A stretch of DNA of 64,000 nt, taken from contig NZ_CP081299.1 of assembly GCF_019711195.1 (NCBI RefSeq), positions 496,001 to 560,000 of the forward strand. Reading direction: 5' to 3'. Origin of the DNA: Dyadobacter sp. NIV53. Lineage in GTDB: Bacteria > Bacteroidota > Bacteroidia > Cytophagales > Spirosomataceae. Below, one piece after another: positions 40,084 to 49,000 of the stretch. Positions within the stretch are counted from its first letter, which is position 1; every line of letters begins with the position of its first letter. Position numbers and translations under genes: made by a program. The notes below the pieces were generated by a model that did not search any database, had not been told where the DNA came from, and saw nothing but the letters and a program-made list of their open reading frames with translations.

Positions 40084-43000
40084 ATGATAAACAGTTCCTA
40101 TTCAACCGCAAATTCCTACCAGCCGTTAAAGGTTTTTATCTCTTATTCCCACAAAGATTTAAGTGTAAAAGAAGAACTTGTACGAGCACTTTCTTCGAAT
40201 CCTGATATGGAAATCCTGTCCGACGATCTGTTGCAACCGGGTTCTGAGTGGGCAAAAGTTTTGAGCAGATTGAGGACGGACGCGGGTGTGTTTTTGTTGT
40301 TGGTATCCAGGTCTTATCTGGAATCGGAAACAGTAAGGTCTCAGGAACTTCCTGAAATTCTGGCCAAGGCAGCAGACAATTCCGCATACATTGTTCCCGT
40401 GATTTTGGAGGAGTGTAATTGGGGTGAAGAGGAATACGCGAAGTACCAGGCGGTGCCAAAATTCGGGAAGGCTGTAAACACATTCGAAAATAAAGAGGAC
40501 GCTTACAACGAAATCAGCGAAGCGCTTGATTCGCTCAATCAGATCAGACAGAACAGAAAAGCACAGGACGTTATTCAAAAAGCAAAAAGAAATCAGAGCA
40601 AATCACTGGAACTGAACGGCTGCAACCTGGAAAGTATACCACGCGACCTTCTTGAAATGCCCTGGCTGACACATCTGTATCTGAATAAAAATGCGATCCG
40701 TAAAATTGAGAACCTCGAAAATCTCGTTGATCTGGAACATTTGAACCTGGCCAATAACCAGATTACAGGCATTGAAAATCTGGATAATCTGCTGAAATTG
40801 TCATATCTGGATCTGGAACGGAACAAAATATTTGAGATAAAAAACCTGGAACACTTGACAAACCTGAAAGTTTTGGGCCTGTCAACAAATTTTATTGAAA
40901 AGCTGTCAGGCATCACACAATTAACACAACTGGAAACTTTATATCTTGGCCGAAACCGGTTGAAAGAAATTGAAGAACTTGCTCATATGCCACAGCTAAG
41001 GAGAGTGGTCTTGACTGACAACAGTATCACTTCGATCAGGCCATTGTTATCATTACTGGAAAATGGAATTACGGTGGAGTTAAAATATGCATTAAAAGCC
41101 GATGAGCCCGGTTATTTTATCAAAGGAAATCCCGTATCAGATCCGCCAGTCGAAGTTATTGCTTTGGGAAATAAAGCGATACTGGACCATTTTACAAAAA
41201 GTAAAGAACATGGTGAAGAAAAACTGGAAATATTAAAGCTGATCCTGGTGGGCAACAGTGGCGTTGGTAAGACGAATTTCAGCCAGTTTCTTCGCAAGGT
41301 TAAACTGAACAAAACGCACCAATCAACGCAGATGCTCGACATCCAAACCTGGAAAGCACCATTTTTGATTTCGGAAGGCGGCGATCCGATGCGTGTCAAT
41401 ATTTTTGATTTCGGCGGACAGGATTACTACCACGACGCGCACCGGCTTTATTATTCTCATGATACTGCCTATGTTCTTTTATGGGATACTTCATCGAATT
41501 TTTATTCGGAGAGACAGGAGATCCTGGCTGACAGAACAGATTTGGTTTATGAGGATTATCCAATTGAATACTGGCTTGAATCAATCCAATACAACCTTTA
41601 TGGAAAAGAAATTTATAATTATGGTGATGGATTGAAAGAAAAAGAGGGAAAACAGGATAATGTTGTTCCCAGCTTAAATTTGCCAGAAACAAAACCTGTG
41701 GTCCGGGATTCCGCAATTCTAGCGGATCTTTCGGCAACTGCTCCCGTACTGGTACTTCAGAATAAAATAGACCTGGGTGAAGGATTGCTTAATCAAGGTA
41801 TTCTCAGGGCTAAATATCCCAATGTTACGAACTTTTTTAATATCTCCCTGACTGCTGAAAAGAATAAGCGTGTAAAAGTACTTTTTGAAGTAATGGACGC
41901 TTTCCTGAGCAAGCTAAACCTGGCAGGCCGTAGACTTGTAAGTTATCAGAATCAAATAATAGAAAAGTACCTGGAAAGTGAATGTGATTTCGAAGTACTG
42001 CCTCTCAATGAATTTAAAGAGAAATGCGCTGGTTTGATCGCACATAAGGGGATTGCTCTGGATTCTTCGGATGCAAAAACAATAGCAAGTGTACTCATGA
42101 ATCTGGGTGTAGTCTATTTTGCGCAGCCGGAAAAGGACGACAATTCAAATGATGGAGTTGTGTTTACACGGATTGACCAATTGAATGAATTGATCAAAGA
42201 AATCATGAATGCTGCCAAATTGGGTAATGATAAGGGTTTATTTAAATTCAGCCAGGTAGAAAAAATTGAACATGTTGAAATTGTATTGGATTTACTCAAA
42301 AAAAATCTTTCTGTAATTGAACTCAATAAAAATGAATTCCTGGTACCTCAGTTCCTGCCTGTAAAACCGGATCCAAACGTTGAATTATTCGCCCAGGCTT
42401 TTGTCCATTGCAATGTGCGGTACATTTACAGCGCCTATTTTCATAAATCCATATTGATGTCCCTGTTTGCAAAGTTCCTCAGGCCCGCAGAAGGCACACC
42501 TGAAAGCGCAGGGATACATGGGCATTATTACTGGCGAAACGGTCTGGTATTGTCAAAAAAGGCAAATGAACGCATTCAGATGGTATTTGTCAGTTTTATA
42601 AAGGAAACGACTGCATGTAGGATAGAGATCCGGACTATGTTTCCGTTTCAGAGCACGGGCCTTGAAAAACAGATTGAAAAAGAGTTAGACGAGTTGAATA
42701 TCGGGTGGACATGCAGTAAGGAATTATCCGCTAACAGTGAAGATTTCTTTCCGGTCAACGACCTGCATGCCCAGGTCAATGAAGGAAATTTCATATTCAG
42801 AAAAAACAAAAAAGCCTTTACGGTCAGTGATTTTAAGCATTTGGTGACTTTCAGCAAAGCGCCAAAAAAAATATTTATCTCCTATTCTTCCAAAAATTCT
42901 GCATTTGTTAAGCGGCTTGTTACCCATCTGGAAGTTTTGAAATCCTCGGGTATTATTGAGCCATGGTATGACCGGATGATAGAGCCGGGAACAAAATGGG

Positions 43001-43311
43001 ATGACAGCATCAAAAAAGAGATGAATACTTCTGACGTCATTATTTTCCTGCTGACTCCCGAATTTCTTGCCACAGAATACATCATGAAAACCGAAGTTCC
43101 GATGGCGATCAATCAGGCAAAAACGTCCGGTTCCAGTTTATTCTTTATTGAAGCTTTGGCATGTAGCTGGGAGGAAACATCAATTTGGGACTATCAGCAG
43201 ACCCTTGATCCCCAGAGCATTGGAAAAGAAACGATTGTTGTAAAAAAAGCAGACGACGACACGGAGTGGAAAAAGATTGTCAAATTGCTGAAAGGTGTTT
43301 TGGTAAAGTAA
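40084..43311 (+). CDS. TIR-LRR-Roc-COR-TIR protein (Roco family)
   Basis: The 1075-residue product has a TIR domain at each end. TIR 1 is at about 16-145 (KVFISYSHKD, Glu88). About seven SDS22-like leucine-rich repeats follow (about 170-340). A Roc GTPase has P-loop GNSGVGKT (390-397), switch DFGGQ (442-446) and base-binding NKID (560-563). A COR dimerisation region covers about 620-900. TIR 2 starts near 929 (KIFISYSSKN) with Glu1004. The bridge FIKGNPVSDPPVEVI before Roc is typical of Roco proteins, the bacterial relatives of LRRK2. I infer a ligand sensor (LRR), GTP-dependent switch (Roc-COR) and NADase-type TIR output. No transmembrane helices are seen, and all key residues are present. 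Confidence 0.93.
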   Translation: MINSSYSTANSYQPLKVFISYSHKDLSVKEELVRALSSNPDMEILSDDLLQPGSEWAKVLSRLRTDAGVFLLLVSRSYLESETVRSQELPEILAKAADNSAYIVPVILEECNWGEEEYAKYQAVPKFGKAVNTFENKEDAYNEISEALDSLNQIRQNRKAQDVIQKAKRNQSKSLELNGCNLESIPRDLLEMPWLTHLYLNKNAIRKIENLENLVDLEHLNLANNQITGIENLDNLLKLSYLDLERNKIFEIKNLEHLTNLKVLGLSTNFIEKLSGITQLTQLETLYLGRNRLKEIEELAHMPQLRRVVLTDNSITSIRPLLSLLENGITVELKYALKADEPGYFIKGNPVSDPPVEVIALGNKAILDHFTKSKEHGEEKLEILKLILVGNSGVGKTNFSQFLRKVKLNKTHQSTQMLDIQTWKAPFLISEGGDPMRVNIFDFGGQDYYHDAHRLYYSHDTAYVLLWDTSSNFYSERQEILADRTDLVYEDYPIEYWLESIQYNLYGKEIYNYGDGLKEKEGKQDNVVPSLNLPETKPVVRDSAILADLSATAPVLVLQNKIDLGEGLLNQGILRAKYPNVTNFFNISLTAEKNKRVKVLFEVMDAFLSKLNLAGRRLVSYQNQIIEKYLESECDFEVLPLNEFKEKCAGLIAHKGIALDSSDAKTIASVLMNLGVVYFAQPEKDDNSNDGVVFTRIDQLNELIKEIMNAAKLGNDKGLFKFSQVEKIEHVEIVLDLLKKNLSVIELNKNEFLVPQFLPVKPDPNVELFAQAFVHCNVRYIYSAYFHKSILMSLFAKFLRPAEGTPESAGIHGHYYWRNGLVLSKKANERIQMVFVSFIKETTACRIEIRTMFPFQSTGLEKQIEKELDELNIGWTCSKELSANSEDFFPVNDLHAQVNEGNFIFRKNKKAFTVSDFKHLVTFSKAPKKIFISYSSKNSAFVKRLVTHLEVLKSSGIIEPWYDRMIEPGTKWDDSIKKEMNTSDVIIFLLTPEFLATEYIMKTEVPMAINQAKTSGSSLFFIEALACSWEETSIWDYQQTLDPQSIGKETIVVKKADDDTEWKKIVKLLKGVLVK

Positions 43312-43474
43312 TAAACGGCCTAATAAGGATTTTATACACTGATCAGTTTAGAATAATGCTTAAACTAAAACTCAAAAGCCGGTTGAGAACTTCTTTAATC
43401 AGTCAGATTATGCATAGCACTCCAGTCAGGTTTCCATTGGTATTTCACGTGTTTTTGCTTCCCTGCTAACAATT

Positions 43475-44887
43475 TCACTTGATCTGTTGCTCCATAATCT
43501 TTAAAATTTCCCAAAGCCATAATACTTCCTCCGCTCCTTTTTCAGCCTTTGCTTTGGTGTAAATTTTGTTCAGGTTTTCGTATGTTGATTTTAACATCCA
43601 TTTTTCGGGATTACAGGTAAGAGACATCAGGAAATACCGTTTGGCCTTTTCTTCATTCAGTTTTAAAACCGCCAGCTCTAGGCCTGTTGCCTGCACCCAA
43701 TATTCCCTTACACCTTGCTTCGCCCTGCGTTCCACAGCAAAGGTTACCAGAGGATAAAACTCATCAAATTTTTCGTGTTGTTTGCCGGAATAATACATCA
43801 GCGTAAGTGCATTAACACCCGGATAATAATCTCTTGGATCGGATTCAAATCCCTGCAAATAAGCTTCAATAGCCTGGCGGCAATATTCATCGGCCATAAA
43901 ATTACCCTGATTGTCGTCCATCATTCCTTTGTAAACTGCTCCCAGCAAGCCGCTGGTCTCAGGATCAGGGCCATATTGCTTAATGATCGGTTCGAGAATT
44001 TCTATAGCCGCTTCTCTTTCCTTAATTTTATTATAAGCCAGTGCCAGTTGCTGTTTTATATAAATATTGTCTTTGAATGCAAATGTCACCAGCGGAGCCA
44101 AAAGCAGTACAATTGCGCTAAACGCATTCACACTTTTGTAAGTATCCAGTATGGTGTAAAGCAAATCATAGTTGTATTTAAGGTCGGCATTCTGATCATT
44201 TTTGATACCATTGACCTTTTCTACAATCTGATCCTGCCTGACTGAAATTAATTTTTCTCCTTCTTCTGTTGCATCTTTCCGGGACTTATCCAGCATTTTC
44301 CACTCTTTTACCAAATTAAATAGTTCCGATTTGATTGCATTTGTTTTTTGGGCTTCCGCCGCAAATGAGGCCGCGCTCTTAGCCAGACTGGTAAGATTGG
44401 GAAACTGGTAGCCGTTAATAAGCTGGCCGATCGGGCTGTCTTCTTCCGCCGGCTGGGCAAGAATATTCAATTTGATCCGGTCAGCAAGAGCCGCAATTTT
44501 ACCTTCCCGGTCTTTTACCTCCCCAGCTTCGTAATCATATGGAAATGTTCGCAATGGCGCAGCGTCAAATGGTATTTTGGTAGCAACATCAAAAATGCTG
44601 ACGGTGGTATAAGGTTTTAAGGCATGGCGGATACCCAGTTCGTAAAATACATTTGCATTTGCAAAACTGAGATCAGCAACCGCAAAATCACAAAACATCA
44701 GTCGCTCGTACATAGGTTTATGAATAAATCCCCCCGATTTTTCCTCATCCGCCCGAACTGGTTCCAGGCCAGCCAGAATGATAGCCGGCCGGATAAAACT
44801 CTGATAAACTTTATCAAAATCTATCTCTTTTTTGTTGCCGTCTGTTTTTGTACCAAATGGCATGAGGACGAAGCAGAGTGGTTTCAT
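43475..44887 (-). CDS. ASK-like protein: nucleoside-hydrolase-type domain plus TPR/TRAFs-binding-like region
   Basis: The 470-residue product begins CFVLMPFG. Its N-terminal domain (about 1-150) carries DFAVADLSFANANVFYELGIRHAL, with Asp72, Asn79 and Glu83, the pattern of the deoxyribosyltransferase/DRHyd fold. The rest is helical with TPR-like repeats, including LALAYNKIKEREAAIEILEPII and the run through GLLGAVYKGMM and EAYLQGFESDPRDYYPGVNALTL. This resembles the DUF4071 region found after such a domain in animal MAP3K5/ASK kinases; bacterial homologues are known from comparative genomics. It is the last gene of the minus-strand set, converging on the Roco gene. I infer a nucleotide-processing signalling scaffold. 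Confidence 0.85.
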   Translation of the reverse strand: MKPLCFVLMPFGTKTDGNKKEIDFDKVYQSFIRPAIILAGLEPVRADEEKSGGFIHKPMYERLMFCDFAVADLSFANANVFYELGIRHALKPYTTVSIFDVATKIPFDAAPLRTFPYDYEAGEVKDREGKIAALADRIKLNILAQPAEEDSPIGQLINGYQFPNLTSLAKSAASFAAEAQKTNAIKSELFNLVKEWKMLDKSRKDATEEGEKLISVRQDQIVEKVNGIKNDQNADLKYNYDLLYTILDTYKSVNAFSAIVLLLAPLVTFAFKDNIYIKQQLALAYNKIKEREAAIEILEPIIKQYGPDPETSGLLGAVYKGMMDDNQGNFMADEYCRQAIEAYLQGFESDPRDYYPGVNALTLMYYSGKQHEKFDEFYPLVTFAVERRAKQGVREYWVQATGLELAVLKLNEEKAKRYFLMSLTCNPEKWMLKSTYENLNKIYTKAKAEKGAEEVLWLWEILKIMEQQIK

Positions 44888-44982
44888 TTTGGGTACAGCA
44901 TTTAGAAATAAAGGAAGATCGACATATATTAAGATCAGTAATTACTTGATTTACTGACAAATAAAAAAGTTTTTATGTTTTT

Positions 44983-46152
44983 TTATCCGTTTTTTAAACT
45001 TGTTGAAGAAGGTTTAATTCTAATTGATTTAATATGGTTGATTAGTGCCTTTATGCTCATGTCAAAATTTTTAGGATCAAATGCCGTCCGATTATATTGT
45101 CCATAAATTTTTTCGAATAAAGCCGATACACTCACCTCTCCGATCATGATAGGAAATATAGGGATATTGTGATTGTGCGCCATTTCCAGTTCCCAGTCTG
45201 CTATGGTCGACTGGAGAACATCATTATCCATGACGAAAATGAAAGCCCGTGCATTCATTATACTTTTTTCCAGTAATTCCTTCCATTTATCTCCCGTTCT
45301 GATTTTTTTCGTATCAACAAATGTGCTTATACCACTTTCGTTGAGGGATGCAGATATCTTCCCTACAAGTTCCTGTTGTTTTCTTTGATAACTTATAAAA
45401 ACGGATCTTGGAGAATTAAAAAAACTAATATCCTGATCCACGTTCCATTCCCACTTTTTTGGTGTACCAGCATAAGATTTTCCCGCGGATACCTGCTCGG
45501 AAATGTAATCGAAAAGCTCCGAAAACGTGATTTTCCCGTCTCTGTTTGTATCGATATAATCACTCCTGAGGCCCTGCAAAATAATATTTGTAAATACACC
45601 GCCTTCTTTAGTGCCCATTGCAAGCTGATCTTCTCCGCTAGCAGTAAACGCAACCAGGCTTTTCGGCAGTCCTCTGTTGTTGTTGAAAAAGGCTCCGCTA
45701 TAACAAGTGTCTGCGATAATAATAAAATTTTCACATTCCGACTTTCTAAATTGTGAAAGGATATATTCGGACTCCATACAAGTGGCATCTTTGAATTGAA
45801 AATCTGAATCTTTAAAACACAGGTAAAAAGATTTTTCTGACCCTTTGGCGGGTTCGCCCAGCACACCCATTCCCGAATAATAAAGAAATACGACATCCTT
45901 TTTACCAGCTTTCCGGCTTATCTCAGATATTGCCCGCCGGGCTTCAATTAGTGTACAATTGGACACAGCTGTGACATCAAAAGTGCTGAAATCACGATTA
46001 TTAAGCAATTCGCCAAAATTCTTAATGTCTTGTTCCACACCCAGAATATCAGGGATTTCACTATGATCAAACTTTTCCACACCAATTAATAATGCATACT
46101 TTTTACCCACAATATTTTCATCCTCCGAGTGATCAGGTTGAATTAATCCCAT
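44983..46152 (-). CDS. Caspase-like/EF-hand/TIR fusion protein
   Basis: The 389-residue product has a C14-type caspase-like domain (about 15-235): KYALLIGVEKF opens it, and catalytic Cys150 is in IIIADTCYSG. The usual His motif SGHG is SGMG here (Met95), so the Cys-His pair is broken. An EF-hand-type loop, DTNRDGKITFSE (201-212), matches the 12-residue calcium loop, as in other bacterial caspase-like proteins. A TIR domain follows (about 250-375, SVFISYQRKQQ) with Glu323 at the expected catalytic place (ADWELEM). It lies 23 bases downstream of the lysozyme-like gene. I infer a signal adaptor whose output may be TIR rather than proteolysis. Confidence 0.9.
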   Translation of the reverse strand: MGLIQPDHSEDENIVGKKYALLIGVEKFDHSEIPDILGVEQDIKNFGELLNNRDFSTFDVTAVSNCTLIEARRAISEISRKAGKKDVVFLYYSGMGVLGEPAKGSEKSFYLCFKDSDFQFKDATCMESEYILSQFRKSECENFIIIADTCYSGAFFNNNRGLPKSLVAFTASGEDQLAMGTKEGGVFTNIILQGLRSDYIDTNRDGKITFSELFDYISEQVSAGKSYAGTPKKWEWNVDQDISFFNSPRSVFISYQRKQQELVGKISASLNESGISTFVDTKKIRTGDKWKELLEKSIMNARAFIFVMDNDVLQSTIADWELEMAHNHNIPIFPIMIGEVSVSALFEKIYGQYNRTAFDPKNFDMSIKALINHIKSIRIKPSSTSLKNG

Positions 46153-46175
46153 ATACTCTGTTTAAAATAGTTTGA

Positions 46176-46907
46176 TTAAATACGATCAACAATCTCTTGT
46201 ACAGCAAGTAGTATTTCATCACATTCCAACCGGATTTCAGCTTCGTGACGATTGATTGGCCCCCAATGTTTGCGAACATTTCGGAGTCCTATGGCTGCAA
46301 ACTCAGCAGCGAATGCCGGGCAATCTTTTGAGAGTTGTTGAAATTCTTTGCCCGGCCCGGAACCAAAATTTTCCAGATCAGCTGGCCTGCACCTGATGTC
46401 TTCCCTGAATATCTCAACGAAACCATTTGGGTGCTGCAAATATTCATCAAAAAGTAAAGGCATAAGCAGGTTCGCACTTCCGGCATTAAAACTTGTTTGG
46501 AACATTCCAGCCTCTGCTGTTTCAGCTGTCGTGTTTGTGGCAGTTGTATCTCTGCCAGTGCAATACCTGCCTGAACTTTCACGCATGCCTAAACCGATCA
46601 GAAGCACAAATAAGTGGCGTAATGTATTGACACCTGCCGTATCGTTTTCCAAACCTATGGCCTGAAACTGTGCATTATACCAGGATAAGGCGTCTTTTAG
46701 AGGCAAGCCCGTATTTGCCTTTGCCATTTCAATAGCAAACGGGTTTTCGTTTTTCCATTTACACAGGACGTTTGCGTAGACAACAGACATGCCTTTTATG
46801 TACGATAAAGGGGCTTTTCCTCTATCTTTCCAGCGAAAATTCGAAATATCGGAATTGGCTGAAACCTGAATAATCTGGTCAATAGCAGCCGGTGTTAATT
46901 GATGCAT
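46176..46907 (-). CDS. Lysozyme-like protein in the TIR/caspase cluster, unknown function
   Basis: The 243-residue product has no signal peptide. WKDRGKAPLSYIKGM is in its N-terminal third. The centre has LGMRESSGRYCTGRD with Glu110 followed by AETAEAGMFQTSFNAGSAN, a pattern like the lysozyme-like fold's catalytic Glu and glycan-binding turn. This suggests it may cut or bind cell-wall glycan. Lack of a signal peptide would fit a cytoplasmic protein that acts only on activation or exits by other means. It is the first gene of the minus-strand set, 23 bases from the caspase-like gene. The fold call is tentative. Confidence 0.6.
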   Translation of the reverse strand: MHQLTPAAIDQIIQVSANSDISNFRWKDRGKAPLSYIKGMSVVYANVLCKWKNENPFAIEMAKANTGLPLKDALSWYNAQFQAIGLENDTAGVNTLRHLFVLLIGLGMRESSGRYCTGRDTTATNTTAETAEAGMFQTSFNAGSANLLMPLLFDEYLQHPNGFVEIFREDIRCRPADLENFGSGPGKEFQQLSKDCPAFAAEFAAIGLRNVRKHWGPINRHEAEIRLECDEILLAVQEIVDRI

Positions 46908-47281
46908 ATTATATTAAGAATAGCGGTGGATGTGCATTACATTATTAAAAAAATCAATTTTGGCAGACTCAGTGGTGCGGTATAAATAATTCATTATTCT
47001 TGCCGAATTATTACAAATGAATATAAAAAAATGTCAGAATAAACTCGCAAATGCTCATCCATAAATTTATTTAACGGTCAATGCTAAGCTGTTTTTTTGT
47101 TTTGTAGAGATTAATCTGATTTCTGATCACGCAACAATACAATACAATTACCACCTTTTAACATTTCAAGTTTACGGCTGGATTTTACCAAAACCCTGAA
47201 GCATAAAAAGCCCCGGAGAAAAACCCCGGGGCAAAAATTAACAGAAAGCCGTCAGCCAATTTCAGAATTGGAAAAATACTA
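46908..47281. other. Intergenic region between the defence cluster and an esterase gene
   Basis: About 370 AT-rich bases lie upstream of the lysozyme-like gene. The right part holds the esterase terminator. No reading frame or direct repeat marking an insertion is visible. Confidence 0.4.
47205..47237 (-). terminator. Rho-independent terminator after esterase gene
   Basis: A 7-base-pair GC stem (GCCCCGG/CCGGGGC) with a 9-base loop is followed by a U-run on the minus strand. It lies about 45 bases after the stop at 47282. Confidence 0.85.
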
Positions 47282-48511
47282 TTATTTACTTCGTAATTCT
47301 TCCAGTTTTTTCCTGGTCTCGGCATTCTCACTGACTGATAATGCTTTTTCGAATTGAACAATAGCTGCCTTAGTGTCTTTTTTAACTACAAGGTAATCTC
47401 CATAAGAATCATACACGTTACCACTTTCCGGATAATTGGTAATATTAAGTTTAAACAAACTTTCAGCTTTTTTCAAATGTTTGCTACTTAACGCTTCATA
47501 ACCCAATGAGTTAACGAAACCTTCCGGAGGTGCTATTTTGTAGCCCAGTATTTTGGATACGCCTGTGTAATGCTTTGTAAATTTTTCCGTCAGAACGGTA
47601 GTCGTATCATTAAAGTCGCTAATCATTATTTTCATCGGATAAAAATCAAAGATGAAACGCAGCGCATCGTATTCTGCAATCAAAGGCACTGAACCGTGAC
47701 TATCTTCCGGATAATATTTGCTCTTATATCTTAATCCATTTTGCGCATTAGCTTTTAAAAATTTATCCAGGTCAAATATCGAACGTATGTGGCTATTGTC
47801 CGTATTGGTATCTTTTGATAACCGTGCCAGTGTCATCCCTTCGCTCATGGTGTTTGCAATACCTAAATACATGGAAATTCCCGCGTATTTATTGCCAGAA
47901 AGCATTTTCTTAGTGGTTTTTAGAAAATTCATATGGTCGTACCACATACTCGGATCAATGCAGATATAGGAATTAAACAATCCCGGACGATTGGTCAGGG
48001 CATTCATTACGGCCAAGCCGCCAAATGAATGTCCGATTAACATTTTGTAAGGTTGGGTCGGATACAATGAGTCGATATGCGGCATGAGTTCTTTTTCAAT
48101 AAAAGAAAGAAAATCAGATCCGCCGCCGCTGGTTTTAGAAAAAGTACTATCCATATAAGGCGGATCACTGTCAACATGCGTTGGCGTAAGATCCCGGGTT
48201 CGATCCGTATTTGGAATCGCTACAACAATCATTTCAGGACAAATCGTATTGCCGTTCACAGAACTCAACTGGTGGATCATACCTACCACCGATGCAAAAT
48301 GCGCGTCCCCATCCAATACATAAACAACCGGATAACGTGTTTTGCCATAAGCACCAGTTGAACCGCCAGGTACATGTACCATGATCTTCCGCTTTTCACC
48401 TAAAATCTTGGACTGTACACTGTCAATTTTTCCAATTATAACCTGGTTATTAACCTGACCAATAGCCAAAAACGATATTAGCGAGAAGAATGCAATAAAA
48501 AGTATTTTCAT
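47282..48511 (-). CDS. Secreted esterase D/Fes-type hydrolase with TPR-like tail
   Basis: I start at ATG 48511 (MKILFIAFFSLISFLAIGQ, a signal peptide) rather than 48538, giving 409 residues. The catalytic domain (about 30-300) is an esterase D-like alpha/beta-hydrolase: YPVVYVLDGDAHF, MLIGHSFGGLAVMNAL (Ser nucleophile), FKLDKF and a late His in YPEDSHGSVPL. The last 90 residues (LGYEALSSKHLKKAESLFKLNI onward) contain TPR-like helices. Close relatives cut siderophore or other esters. It is likely periplasmic. A terminator follows and a tRNA lies upstream, so it is a single-gene unit. Confidence 0.88.
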   Translation of the reverse strand: MKILFIAFFSLISFLAIGQVNNQVIIGKIDSVQSKILGEKRKIMVHVPGGSTGAYGKTRYPVVYVLDGDAHFASVVGMIHQLSSVNGNTICPEMIVVAIPNTDRTRDLTPTHVDSDPPYMDSTFSKTSGGGSDFLSFIEKELMPHIDSLYPTQPYKMLIGHSFGGLAVMNALTNRPGLFNSYICIDPSMWYDHMNFLKTTKKMLSGNKYAGISMYLGIANTMSEGMTLARLSKDTNTDNSHIRSIFDLDKFLKANAQNGLRYKSKYYPEDSHGSVPLIAEYDALRFIFDFYPMKIMISDFNDTTTVLTEKFTKHYTGVSKILGYKIAPPEGFVNSLGYEALSSKHLKKAESLFKLNITNYPESGNVYDSYGDYLVVKKDTKAAIVQFEKALSVSENAETRKKLEELRSK

Positions 48512-48649
48512 AAAATGAGAAGGAAATTGTGATGGCATTTTTGAAAAATAAATATACTGAAATATTTATTAATGCTGACCCCGATTTGCAATTGGGGTTT
48601 CTATGGCTTAGCGTTTGCAACGCGCTCTTCACTAAACCCCTTAAACACA

Positions 48650-48679
48650 AAAAAAGCTCAGATTTCTCTGAGCTTTTTT
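48650..48679 (-). terminator. Terminator downstream of tRNA-Asp
   Basis: A perfect 13-base-pair stem (AAAAAAGCTCAGA with its complement) with a 4-base loop ends in a U-run on the minus strand. It lies 6 bases beyond the tRNA 3' end. Confidence 0.9.
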
Positions 48680-48685
48680 GTTCTG

Positions 48686-48759
48686 CGGTCTGGACGGGAC
48701 TCGAACCCGCGACCCCATGCGTGACAGGCATGTATTCTAACCAACTGAACTACCAAACC
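48686..48759 (-). tRNA. tRNA-Asp (anticodon GTC)
   Basis: The minus strand reads as a 74-base cloverleaf. The acceptor stem GGTTTGG pairs with CCAGACC (one G-U pair). The anticodon arm is ATGC-CTGTCAC-GCAT with anticodon GTC, and the T arm is GCGGG-TTCGAGT-CCCGT. The discriminator base is G. The CCA end is not encoded. Confidence 0.97.
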
Positions 48760-48957
48760 GTAAGTTTCGACCATCTTTCTGATTGAACGTGGTGCAAACT
48801 TAGGACATATTTTTAATATTATCCGCCACAAATTGTATTTAAATTTATATTATTTTTTATTATTCTGACTACCAATCACATACCTTCCAATAAAAATTCT
48901 TTGTTTAGGTACTTCCAGGGCAGTTTTGCAAAATTTCAAATAATAAATGCTTTTTAA

Positions 48958-48995
48958 TGAAAGGAAGTGGTTCTATGGTGAACCACTTCCTTTCA
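48958..48995 (-). terminator. Hairpin after aldo/keto reductase gene
   Basis: A perfect 16-base-pair inverted repeat (core GGAAGTGGTTC and its complement) with a 6-base loop lies 5 bases past the stop at 49001. The U-run after it is weak, so termination is likely but not certain. Confidence 0.65.
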
Positions 48996-49000
48996 TACCA

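Noticed and set aside
44983..46152. Active caspase-type protease
   Set aside because: The SGHG motif is SGMG (Met95), so the usual Cys-His pair is not complete.
38145..46907. Mobile element or integrated prophage carrying the TIR cluster
   Set aside because: No integrase, transposase, direct repeats or phage structural genes are visible at either side, and the tRNA at 48686 is not next to the cluster. Horizontal transfer is still possible but not shown.
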